NCBI GenBank assembly: GCA_001788395.1
Contig: MGBT01000143.1
Coordinates: forward strand, 3,667 to 38,563
Length of the DNA: 34,897 nt
From: Candidatus Rokubacteria bacterium GWA2_70_23
GTDB lineage: Bacteria > Methylomirabilota > Methylomirabilia > Rokubacteriales > CSP1-6
Reading direction: 5' to 3'
Part shown: one piece after another, positions 7,937 to 15,018 of the stretch
How the letters are laid out: each line of letters opens with the position of its first letter
Position numbering within the stretch: the stretch's first letter is position 1
Notes under the pieces: generated by a model
What the model saw: only the letters and a program-made list of their open reading frames with translations
Told to the model about the DNA's origin: nothing
Database searches by the model: none
Position numbers and translations under genes: made by a program

Positions 7937-8586
7937 GGGGTGCCGTTGACGAAGGCGTCGAGGATGGCAAGCCCCACCTCGCCGCTCTTCTCCGGGTGGA
8001 ACTGGCAGCCGGCGATGTGCTCGGCGGCGATGGCCGCGGCCACGGGCATGCCCGCGAAGCCGATCTCGGCCAGCCGGTGGCGGGCGTCGGCCGGGTGGAC
8101 GGCGTAGGAGTGGACGAAGTAGGCGAAGTCGCCGGGCTTGACGCGGGCGAAGAGCGAGAGCGACCAGGGCAACCCGCCGGGCGACGGCCAGAGCTGGCAC
8201 CAGCCGACATTGGGGATCTTGTCCCGGCCGCCGGGCGCGGGCGTGGGGAGCCGGTCCACCTGCCCGGGGATGAGGCCGAGACCTCCGTGGCGGCCGAACT
8301 CGGTGGACTCCTCCAGCAGGAGCTGCATGCCGAGGCAGACGCCCAGGAGCGGGCGGCCGGCGCGGGCGAACTCCCGCAACCCGTCGTCGAGGCCGCGCGA
8401 GGCGAGCCCCGCCATGGCGTCGCCGAAGGCGCCGACGCCGGGCAGGATCACGCGCTCGGCCTGCCTCACGGCCGCGGGGTCCGCTGTGAGCGCGGGGGCG
8501 CCCCCCACCCTGGCGACGGCCTGGCAGACGCTGAAGAGGTTGCCGCGGCCGTAGTCCACGACGATCACGGCAGGCGTGGCGCTCAC
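7933..8586 (-). CDS. hisH2: HisH-type glutamine amidotransferase subunit (sugar amidation paralog)
   Basis: A 217-aa class I glutaminase of the imidazole-glycerol-phosphate synthase HisH family. The catalytic triad is visible: Cys84 in GVCLGMQLLLE, and His197 and Glu199 in QFHPEKSG. The oxyanion-side motif LPGVGAFGDAM is also present. It would release ammonia from glutamine and pass it through the HisF partner. No other histidine biosynthesis gene is nearby, and the next gene is WbpG-like, so it most likely serves the amidination of a sugar rather than histidine synthesis. Start and stop overlap its neighbours by 4 bp each. Confidence 0.9.
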   Translation of the reverse strand: MSATPAVIVVDYGRGNLFSVCQAVARVGGAPALTADPAAVRQAERVILPGVGAFGDAMAGLASRGLDDGLREFARAGRPLLGVCLGMQLLLEESTEFGRHGGLGLIPGQVDRLPTPAPGGRDKIPNVGWCQLWPSPGGLPWSLSLFARVKPGDFAYFVHSYAVHPADARHRLAEIGFAGMPVAAAIAAEHIAGCQFHPEKSGEVGLAILDAFVNGTP

Positions 8587-9347
8587 GCCGAGATCCTCAC
8601 GGCCACCTCACCGGCCGCGAGATGCGCCTTGATCTCGCCGATGGAGAACTTGCCGTAGTGGAGGATGGAGGCCACGGCCACCGCGTCCACTGCGGCGTCG
8701 GCGAAGGCCTGCCTCACATGCTCGGGCGATCCAACCCCGCCGCAAGCGATGACCGGCACGGCCACCGCGCGCGTCACCCGCGCGAGGAAGTCGAGCTCCA
8801 TCCCGCGCTGGGTTCCCTCGCGGTCCACGGAGGTGATCAGGAGCTCGCCGGCGCCCAGCGCGACAGCGCGCTCCGCCCACTCGAGGGCGTCGAGCCCCGT
8901 GCGCTCGCGCCCATTGTCGGTGTAGGCCTCCCACTGCCCGGGCCCGGTCCGCTTGGTCTGGATGTCCACGACCATGCACTGGCTGCCGAAGGCCTCGGCG
9001 ACGCGGCGGATCAGCTCGGGATCCCGGACGGCCGCCGTGTTGATCGCCACCTTGTCCGCGCCGCTCCGGAGCGCCTCCCGCACGTCCTCCACGCTCCTGA
9101 TGCCGCCCGCCACCGTCATGGGGACGAAGACGTCCTCCGCCGTCCGCCGCACCAGGTCGAGGAGGCTGTTGCGGCCGTAGAGGCTCGCGACGATGTCCAC
9201 GTAGAGGATCTCGTCGGCGCCCTGGTCGTAGTAGCGCCGGGCGAAGGTCCTGGGATCGCCCATCACGCGCAGCCCCTCCAGCCGGATCCCCTTGACGAGG
9301 TTCGGGGCCTTGACGTCGAGGCGGGCGATGACGCGCGCCGCGGGCAT
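8583..9347 (-). CDS. hisF2: HisF-type cyclase subunit (sugar amidation paralog)
   Basis: A 254-aa (beta/alpha)8-barrel of the HisF family. The N-terminal IARLDVKAPNLVKGIRLEG has PNLVKGI(x)LEGLR in place of the canonical DGRVVKG of histidine HisF, a variant I associate with the WbpI/HisF2 subclass in glycan clusters. The aspartates equivalent to the HisF catalytic pair are present (Asp11 and Asp128 in VVDIQTKR). The phosphate-binding ends TVAGGI and ACGGVGSPEH are also present. With HisH2 it should deliver ammonia to the WbpG-like enzyme. The ATG start follows a 157-bp gap holding a dispersed repeat, so this gene may begin a separate transcript. No clear Shine-Dalgarno sequence is visible. Confidence 0.9.
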   Translation of the reverse strand: MPAARVIARLDVKAPNLVKGIRLEGLRVMGDPRTFARRYYDQGADEILYVDIVASLYGRNSLLDLVRRTAEDVFVPMTVAGGIRSVEDVREALRSGADKVAINTAAVRDPELIRRVAEAFGSQCMVVDIQTKRTGPGQWEAYTDNGRERTGLDALEWAERAVALGAGELLITSVDREGTQRGMELDFLARVTRAVAVPVIACGGVGSPEHVRQAFADAAVDAVAVASILHYGKFSIGEIKAHLAAGEVAVRISA

Positions 9348-9390
9348 GTCAATTGAGCCTGGGCGGGAGCGACCGCATGATCATCGCATC

Positions 9391-9437
9391 CGCTCCGATC
9401 GGGGGTTTCCATGTCCGCTTGGCTCGCCTGCGGCTGC
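9391..9437 (-). repeat. dispersed intergenic repeat, copy B
   Basis: The reverse complement reads GCAGCCGCAGGCGAG, then GGACATGG, then CCGATCGGAGCG. It matches copy A at 1652-1699 at about 40 of 47 positions. It fills the 157-bp space between the oxidoreductase stop and the hisF2 start. The only other thing seen in that gap is a C-rich tract at its left side. Confidence 0.65.
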
Positions 9438-9504
9438 GCCTCGCCAAGCCACCCCCAGACCCCCCCCACCGGATCGAGACCTGCGCGGAGTGGGTCATGG
9501 CCGC

Positions 9505-10497
9505 TCAGTCCACCGTGACCCAGCGGCCCGAGGCGCTGGAGCGGGCGCAGGCGTCGAGGATGCGCTGGACGCGGTAGCCCGCGGCGAGATCCACCTGCGG
9601 CGGCTCGCGCCGGGCCACGCAGCCGAAGAAGTGCTCGAGCTCGTCCACGTACATCCGGTCGTAGGCAGGCTCGAAGGACCATGTCTCCCACGTCCGGGCG
9701 GTGTGGTCGTAGAGGCGCACCGTGTGCCCCTCGAGATCCACGAGGAGCGTGCTCCGGGTCCCGATGATCTCCACCTCGCTCCGCGCCGATCGGTCCACCA
9801 TGTCCAGGTGGATCGAGCCCACGGCGCCGCCCTGAAAACGCACGATGGTCTCGCAGACGTCGTCCGTGGTGACCTCGAGATCGCTGAGCGTTGCCACCAC
9901 GGAGACGAGCCCCTCGATGGGCCCGCACAGCCACTGCATCCAGTCGAAGGCGTGGCACTCGTCGAGGAGCACGCCGCCGCCCTGCTCCTTCTTGGCCATG
10001 TAGAAGGAGCGGTAGTCCTCGTAGGGGTGCCAGTCCGGCAGATAGACCCCCGTGAAACTCCGCGCCGTCACGATCCGTCCCACGGCGCCGGCCTCGAGCA
10101 GCGCCTTGGCCTTCTGGAGCGGCCGGAAGAAGCGCATGCAGAAGCCGGTCATCCCCACCAGGCTCCGGCTCTGAAGGGCCTCCAGCAGCTCCGGGATCCC
10201 GTCGAGGCTGTGCGAGACGGGCTTCTCCATGAAGATGTGCGCGCCTGCCTTCGCCAGCAGGAGCGCCGGCGGCATGTGGGAGGCCGTGGGCACGCAGATG
10301 AAGCCGGTCTCGAAGCGCTCGGCGCCGAGCGCCTCGTCCAGGCTGGCGAAGATCCTGACCGCGGGGAGCCTGGAGGCGATCTCCGCGCGGCGGTCCTCGC
10401 GCGTCTCGACGACGCCCGCCGACCGGCCCGAGGCCAGGAGGTTCTTGAGGTGACGCTTCCCGATGGAGCCGCCGCCGACGACGAGGGTCGTGATCAC
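9505..10497 (-). CDS. Gfo/Idh/MocA family sugar oxidoreductase
   Basis: A 330-aa NAD(P)-dependent oxidoreductase. The N-terminal Rossmann glycine motif VVGGGSIGKRHLKNL is at residues 6-20. The family signature EKPVSHSLDG is at about residue 115, supplying the conserved Lys of the EKP motif. GGGVLLDECHAFDWMQWL corresponds to the catalytic His region of the C-terminal beta-sheet domain. It would oxidise or reduce a hydroxyl or keto group on a sugar or nucleotide sugar. The GTG start overlaps the neuB TGA (GTGA), so it belongs to the nonulosonate operon, and oxidoreductases of this family are recurrent partners of neuB. The particular substrate is not readable. Confidence 0.87.
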   Translation of the reverse strand: MITTLVVGGGSIGKRHLKNLLASGRSAGVVETREDRRAEIASRLPAVRIFASLDEALGAERFETGFICVPTASHMPPALLLAKAGAHIFMEKPVSHSLDGIPELLEALQSRSLVGMTGFCMRFFRPLQKAKALLEAGAVGRIVTARSFTGVYLPDWHPYEDYRSFYMAKKEQGGGVLLDECHAFDWMQWLCGPIEGLVSVVATLSDLEVTTDDVCETIVRFQGGAVGSIHLDMVDRSARSEVEIIGTRSTLLVDLEGHTVRLYDHTARTWETWSFEPAYDRMYVDELEHFFGCVARREPPQVDLAAGYRVQRILDACARSSASGRWVTVD

Positions 10498-11519
10498 GGG
10501 ACGAGCATCTCCTCGGTGATGGGGGTGTCGGCGGCGATGGCCCGCGCGGTCCTGCGACCGAGGACGGATGTGAGCCGCCCGGGAGGGAGCCCCGTGCCCG
10601 GCCTGAGGATGACGAGATGCTCGGGGCCGAGCACCGTCCCCGCCGGCACGTCGCGCGCCGCCACGAGGCTCTTGCGCGCCACCTCGCGCACCGGCAGCTC
10701 GCCGGGTGCCGGGCGCTTGATCCCGTCGCCGAGGGCAGCCTCCACCTCGCGCACCGCGCGCACGAGCGCGGAGAGCTCGGCGGGCAAGAGCGAGGCCTGA
10801 TGATCGGGGCCGGGGAGGCTCCGGTCCAGCGTGAAGTGCTTCTCGACGCAGGAGGCGCCGCGGGCGGCCGCCGCGATCGCGATCGTCAGGCCCAGAGAGT
10901 GGTCAGAGAGCCCCACGGGCGTCCCGAAGACCCGCGCGTAGGTGTCCATGACGCGCAGGTTGGTGAGGCACGGATCCGCGGGGTACATGCTCACGCACTG
11001 GAGCACGGTCAGATCGGTGAGCCCGGCGCGCCGGAGGGCCCCCACGGCCGCTTGCACCTCGTCCATGTCCGCCATGCCGGTGGAGAGGAGGACGGGAAGC
11101 CCGAGCCCGCCCACCACCTCGAGCATCGGCACATTGGTCACGTCCCCCGAGGAGATCTTGAGGCGCCTGACGCCGAGCCGCTTGAGGGCGATCGCGCTCT
11201 CCGGATCGAACGGGGTGGACATGAACTCGATGCCGCGCGCCCGGCAGTGGGCGAAGAGCTCTTCGTGGGCGGCCGGGGAGAGCTCGAGAGCCTTGAGCAT
11301 GGCGTGCTGGCTCGCCTCGCCGCCCGTCGCGCGCTGCTGATACTCGGCCTTGGGGGCCCGGCGCGTCACGAGACGATCCGCCGTGAAGGTCTGGAACTTC
11401 ACCGCGTCGGCCCCGGCCTCGGCGGCCACGTCCACCATGGCGCGGGCCAGCGCCGGATCGCCGTTGTGGTTGACGCCGGCCTCGGCGATGAGGAAGACGC
11501 GCGCTGCCAAGCCGGTCAT
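10494..11519 (-). CDS. neuB: N-acetylneuraminate/legionaminate-type synthase (NeuB family)
   Basis: A 341-aa enzyme that condenses phosphoenolpyruvate with a six-carbon amino sugar to form a nine-carbon nonulosonic acid. The TIM-barrel motifs are in order: FLIAEAGVNHNGD at the N-terminus, AVKFQTFTADRLV, FMSTPFDPESA, LKISSGDVTNVPML, GLSDHSLGLTIAIAA and CVEKHFTLDRSLPGPDH. The last 65 residues (RKSLVAARDVPAGTVLGPEH) form the SAF/antifreeze-like domain. The length is typical. The ATG at 11519 overlaps the neuD TAA by one base (TAATG). NeuB, LegI and PseI share these motifs, so the product cannot be named from sequence alone. Confidence 0.93.
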   Translation of the reverse strand: MTGLAARVFLIAEAGVNHNGDPALARAMVDVAAEAGADAVKFQTFTADRLVTRRAPKAEYQQRATGGEASQHAMLKALELSPAAHEELFAHCRARGIEFMSTPFDPESAIALKRLGVRRLKISSGDVTNVPMLEVVGGLGLPVLLSTGMADMDEVQAAVGALRRAGLTDLTVLQCVSMYPADPCLTNLRVMDTYARVFGTPVGLSDHSLGLTIAIAAAARGASCVEKHFTLDRSLPGPDHQASLLPAELSALVRAVREVEAALGDGIKRPAPGELPVREVARKSLVAARDVPAGTVLGPEHLVILRPGTGLPPGRLTSVLGRRTARAIAADTPITEEMLVP

Positions 11520-12151
11520 TATAGTGGCCGCGCGGGGACACCGGCCACGGTGCGCCCCGGCGGAACCGCCTGGGTAACCACGGCGCCCGCTGCCACCACC
11601 GCGCCCGCGCCCACTTCCACGCCCGGCAGGACCACGGCGCCCGCGCCGAGGAAGGCGCCCTCGCGGATCCTGACGCTCCCCGAGAGGATCACCCCGGGGG
11701 AGCAGTAGGCGTGGTCCTCGATCACCGAGTCGTGCTCGGCAATCACGCCGCTGTAGAGGACGACGTTGCGACCGACGCGGACGCGCGCCCCGATCACCGA
11801 GCCCGCGAAGACCACCGTGCCGGCGCCGAGGCCGGCCGAGGCGGCCATGCTGGCGCGTGGGTGGACCAGCACGGGCGCCGGAACCCCGCGGGCCTCCAGG
11901 AGCGCCCAGAGCTGGCGCCGCACGGCCAGGGCGGTGTTGCCCACGCCCACCAGCCCCGCGTCGAAGCGGCCGCGCTCGAAGCCGTCGAGCGCCGTGGCGT
12001 CGTCGCCCAGGACGGTGAAGCCGAGCACGTGCTTGCCGACGAGCGCGGGATCCGCGTCGGAGAAGCCGACAACCTGCATCCCCGACGTCTCGTCGATCAT
12101 GTCGGCCAGGGCCTGACCGTGGGCGCCGGCGCCCAGGATCAGGACGCGCAT
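11519..12151 (-). CDS. neuD: NeuD-type sugar O/N-acyltransferase
   Basis: A 210-aa protein with an N-terminal Rossmann-like PglD_N domain (RVLILGAGAHGQALADMI) and a C-terminal left-handed parallel beta-helix of hexapeptide repeats. The repeats are visible in AGSVIGARVRVGRNVVLYSG, DHAYCSPGVILSGSVRIREG and GAGAVVLPGVEVGAGAVV. The usual catalytic His of this family is likely the one in IAEHDSVIEDHA. It would acetylate a nonulosonate or its amino-sugar precursor using acetyl-CoA; PglD, LegH and NeuD all share this build. The ATG at 12151 is preceded on the minus strand by a perfect 14-bp palindrome at 12154-12167. The track ORF extending to 13324 upstream is a shadow of the radical SAM gene. Confidence 0.88.
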   Translation of the reverse strand: MRVLILGAGAHGQALADMIDETSGMQVVGFSDADPALVGKHVLGFTVLGDDATALDGFERGRFDAGLVGVGNTALAVRRQLWALLEARGVPAPVLVHPRASMAASAGLGAGTVVFAGSVIGARVRVGRNVVLYSGVIAEHDSVIEDHAYCSPGVILSGSVRIREGAFLGAGAVVLPGVEVGAGAVVAAGAVVTQAVPPGRTVAGVPARPL

Positions 12152-12153
12152 GC

Positions 12154-12167
12154 GCCCCGCGCGGGGC
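12154..12167. other. 14-bp perfect palindrome upstream of neuD
   Basis: GCCCCGCGCGGGGC lies in the 38-bp gap between the radical SAM stop and the neuD start. It could form a hairpin in the transcript but has no T-tract. Its role is unknown. Confidence 0.35.
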
Positions 12168-12189
12168 TCTCGGGGCTCGTTCCCGGGGC

Positions 12190-13650
12190 TCAGCGCACCG
12201 CCCCGACGGCCTCGCCAGGAGCCGGGCGGACGTGGTGCTCGACGATGGGCATGCCCTTCTCGGCGGCGAAGCGGCGCAGCCGGTCGAAGTCCTGCGAGTA
12301 CATGAGCTGCTGGAGCCCCAGAAGCTCCACGTCGTTGAAGTGCTTCGAGATGTTCACGGAGATGTCGGTGGCGTCGTCCAGGGACAGGAGGAAGCGATCG
12401 AGGCTGCCGCCCCACTGGTCGAGGATCTTCCGCTTGTACTGCACGTAGAGCTCGGTGCCGGGGTACGGGGTGATGAGGAACGGCTTGACGATCATTCCGT
12501 TGCGCCGCCAGAAGTTCATGGTCTCGTACATGGTCTGCGGCGTCTCGTCCGGGTAGCCCATCATGAAGGTCATGACCCCGCGGATGCCCGACTGCACCGT
12601 CCACTCCAGCGCCTGCTGCATCTGCTCGACCGTGGTGTTCTTCTTCACGGCCTTGAGGATCATGTTGGAGGCCGACTCGCCGCCGTAGGAGATGTAGGAG
12701 CAGCCCACCTCGCGGAGGCGCTTGAGCATGTCCAGCGTGACGCCGCCCACGTCTCCCAGGCAGCCGAAGCGGACGATGCCCGCGAGCCCCGCCCGCTCCC
12801 AGGCGTCGCAGAGCTCGAAGACGCGCCGGCGGTAGGAGGTCATGTTCTCGTCCAGGATCGAGACGAAGTCCACGCCGTACTTGAAGCGCAGGGAGCGCAC
12901 CATCTCCACCGTGTACTCGGGGGAGTTGAAGCGGTAGATGGGCTCCTCCTTGAAGTCGGTCCCCTCGTAGACCCGCTCCAGGTCGTACTTCGACATCCCG
13001 CCGTGCTCGCAGAAGGTGCACATGCGCGGGCAGCCCCGCTCCATCAGGATGTCGATGCGCCGGGTGGCGGCAGCCGACTCCGGGCTGAACATGAGCGCGC
13101 TGTTCTCGAAGTAGATGTCCAGCGGAATGAGATCGTAGGCCGGGTAGGGGATGTCGTCCATGCTGGCGATGAGCTTCCGGGGTCGGGTCCGGACGGCCTT
13201 GCCGTCGGGCCGCCGGTAGATCACGCCCTCGACGCGGGACCAGTCGCGGTCCTCGAGGTGCTCGAGCACCTCGGGCAGGGTCGCCTCGCCCTCGCCCACC
13301 ACCGCCACGTCGATCTCGGGGCACAGCGCCATCATCTCCTCGGGCATGCTCGTGAGGAACCCGCCCCCCGCCAGCACGAGAGCCTGCGGCTGCTGGGCCT
13401 TGATGAGCCTCAGCAGCGGCTTGATGAACTTGTACTGGCTGGAGAGCCCACCGATCCCCACCACGTCGAAGCGGTCCTCGGCGAGCGCCTCCGTGACCGC
13501 GCTCCCGGTGATGCGCAGCGCGTTCAGGTCGAGGAAGGCGACCTGGTGCCCGAGGTTCTCCGCCACCGCCGCCAGGATGCCGATGCCGTAGGGGATGTGC
13601 TTGGGGACATCGCCGAGCCTGACGGGCGGGTGGATGAACAGGATCTTCAT
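12190..13650 (-). CDS. B12-binding-type radical SAM protein 1
   Basis: A 486-aa protein with an N-terminal cobalamin-binding-type flavodoxin-like domain (residues 1-140: MKILFIHPPVRLGDVPKHIP, LVLAGGGFLTSMPE, VAVVGEGEATLPEVLEHL) and a radical SAM domain. The iron-sulfur cluster cysteines are C207, C211 and C214 (RGCPRMCTFCEHGG). ITPYPGTELYVQYK is the BchE-like substrate-side motif. The canonical DxHxxG B12 motif is not seen, which is common in this subgroup. It likely methylates, rearranges or otherwise modifies a sugar or lipid-linked intermediate by radical chemistry. The ATG start at 13650 overlaps the Maf-like gene's stop as ATGA. Two further members lie in the window. Confidence 0.85.
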   Translation of the reverse strand: MKILFIHPPVRLGDVPKHIPYGIGILAAVAENLGHQVAFLDLNALRITGSAVTEALAEDRFDVVGIGGLSSQYKFIKPLLRLIKAQQPQALVLAGGGFLTSMPEEMMALCPEIDVAVVGEGEATLPEVLEHLEDRDWSRVEGVIYRRPDGKAVRTRPRKLIASMDDIPYPAYDLIPLDIYFENSALMFSPESAAATRRIDILMERGCPRMCTFCEHGGMSKYDLERVYEGTDFKEEPIYRFNSPEYTVEMVRSLRFKYGVDFVSILDENMTSYRRRVFELCDAWERAGLAGIVRFGCLGDVGGVTLDMLKRLREVGCSYISYGGESASNMILKAVKKNTTVEQMQQALEWTVQSGIRGVMTFMMGYPDETPQTMYETMNFWRRNGMIVKPFLITPYPGTELYVQYKRKILDQWGGSLDRFLLSLDDATDISVNISKHFNDVELLGLQQLMYSQDFDRLRRFAAEKGMPIVEHHVRPAPGEAVGAVR

Positions 13651-14750
13651 GCAGACGTCTCCTTGCTCGCCACGTGCTCGAGGAAGCGAGCGAGCGGCAG
13701 CGTCGTGATGCCCGGACCGAAGAGCGATCCGCCCTGGGTGCAGTTGCAGGTGCGCACCCAGGGCGGCACCCGCGCGAGCATCTCGAGGAAGTGGCGCCGG
13801 AACTCGGCGAACATCACGTCGAGCAAGGCCGGCTGGCCCAGGTCGGGATTGTAGATCTCGGTGAAGTAGGCGCGCGCGGCCTCCGGATCGCCCCCCGTCA
13901 GCTCGGAGATCACGGGGTAGCACTGCGTCCGCTCGAGGGGATACCCCAAAGGGTAGCCGAGGTCCAGGCCGATGAGCCCGATGGGGCTCCGCCTGAGGAG
14001 TGCATGCGCCAGCACCCAGCCCGTGGCCCCCGCATGACCCCCGCATGAGACGGCGGGAAGCCCCTGCGGCCAGCGCGCGTTGCGGGTCATGCCGCGCTGG
14101 AGCGCGGTCAGCGACCCCTGGCGCCGGGGATCGTCGAAGAGCGGGTGGAACCAGTAGAGCGTGGCCCCGGCCCGCGCGAATCGCTCGGCCACCGGCGGGG
14201 CGCCCATGCTCGCCATGGCGACGCGGAGCTTGGCGCCGTGCTGGTCCACCATGGGGTCGTCCACGAAGCGGGCGATCACCTCGTGGTCCCCGTCGATGGA
14301 GACGACGAGGTCGGGGATCACGCCGAGCCTGAGGAGCGGGATCAGGATGCGGTCGGTGGCGACGAGCATGAGGCCCGGGGGACACGACTCGGCGAGCAGC
14401 TCCAGGTGGCGATGCTCCCGGAGACTCGGGCCGCCGCCGATCACCAGCGCCGGCCCCGCGGGCGGGGTGGCGGGCACCTGGAGGTCCAGCAGGAGGTCGC
14501 CGAGCGCCCGGGCGTCGGGCCCCATGATGGGCGCCAGGTTCCGGGCGAAGTTGGCGAGCCAGAGGTCGGACAGCTTCTCCCGGGTGGCGCGGTGGAAGCG
14601 GTCGGAGAGCGACTCCTCGAGCGCCACGTCAACCACGAGGTGCCCGAGCCACTCCTTCCAGGAGCAACCGCCGAAGCCGTCGTCTTCCTTCCGCTTCTGG
14701 AGCTTGCGGAAGTCCGAGTCGGAGAGCCCCCTGACGACGAAGTCCTTCAT
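13647..14750 (-). CDS. Maf-type/DUF115 glycosyltransferase (motility accessory factor-like)
   Basis: A 367-aa protein whose centre carries ALVIGGGPSLREH (about residues 101-113) and IPDLVVSIDGDHEV, the hallmarks of the MAF_flag10/DUF115 fold shared with the MptE-like pyrophosphokinases. LIGLDLGYPLG and a C-terminal TCNCTQGGSLFGPGI also fit. Maf proteins transfer pseudaminic or legionaminic acid from the CMP-sugar onto flagellin, so this gene beside neuB and neuA suggests protein-linked nonulosonate. The N-terminal 40 residues (KDFVVRGLSDSDFRKLQKRK) look like a ribbon-helix-helix or small helical add-on. No flagellin or other acceptor gene is in the window, so the acceptor is unknown. Confidence 0.8.
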   Translation of the reverse strand: MKDFVVRGLSDSDFRKLQKRKEDDGFGGCSWKEWLGHLVVDVALEESLSDRFHRATREKLSDLWLANFARNLAPIMGPDARALGDLLLDLQVPATPPAGPALVIGGGPSLREHRHLELLAESCPPGLMLVATDRILIPLLRLGVIPDLVVSIDGDHEVIARFVDDPMVDQHGAKLRVAMASMGAPPVAERFARAGATLYWFHPLFDDPRRQGSLTALQRGMTRNARWPQGLPAVSCGGHAGATGWVLAHALLRRSPIGLIGLDLGYPLGYPLERTQCYPVISELTGGDPEAARAYFTEIYNPDLGQPALLDVMFAEFRRHFLEMLARVPPWVRTCNCTQGGSLFGPGITTLPLARFLEHVASKETSA

Positions 14751-14772
14751 CCCCGGCGCCGGCGAGGGCGCC

Positions 14773-14988
14773 TCAGCCGCCGCTCGGCCGGTCGGTGCCG
14801 TTCGTGAGGCCCACGATGAAATCGTCGGTGACCCGGTAGACGGTGATGCTGCCGGCGATGTTCTTGAGGGCGAGGTTCTCGAAGTCGGGGTCGCGGGTGC
14901 CGAAGGCCGGGCCGGGGTTGAGTTTGGTGGCGGCCGGCTTTGGCCTGGGGGTCTCGTCCTTGCGGTAATTGGTCCTCAGATAGCCCAT
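14773..14988 (-). CDS. small conserved-looking protein, unknown, upstream of Maf-like gene
   Basis: A 71-aa ORF that I believe is real. Its ATG is preceded by GGGAGG at good spacing, it sits 22 bp before the Maf-like start and 30 bp after the flippase stop, and no longer ORF competes on either strand. The N-terminal third is rich in Lys, Arg and Pro (LRTNYRKDETPRPKPAATK). The C-terminal half is hydrophobic and strand-like (SITVYRVTDDFIVGLTNG). No signal peptide, membrane helix or cysteine is seen. I do not recognise the family. It could be a partner or acceptor-like peptide for the adjacent glycosyltransferase, but that is only a guess from position. Confidence 0.6.
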   Translation of the reverse strand: MGYLRTNYRKDETPRPKPAATKLNPGPAFGTRDPDFENLALKNIAGSITVYRVTDDFIVGLTNGTDRPSGG

Positions 14989-15018
14989 GCGGCGCCTCCC
15001 ATTGACCCCGCCACTATA

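Noticed and set aside
7933-9347. HisH/HisF taken as true histidine biosynthesis genes
   Set aside because: No other his gene is present, the next coupled gene is WbpG-like and the HisF N-terminal motif is the sugar-cluster variant, so the amidation role is preferred.
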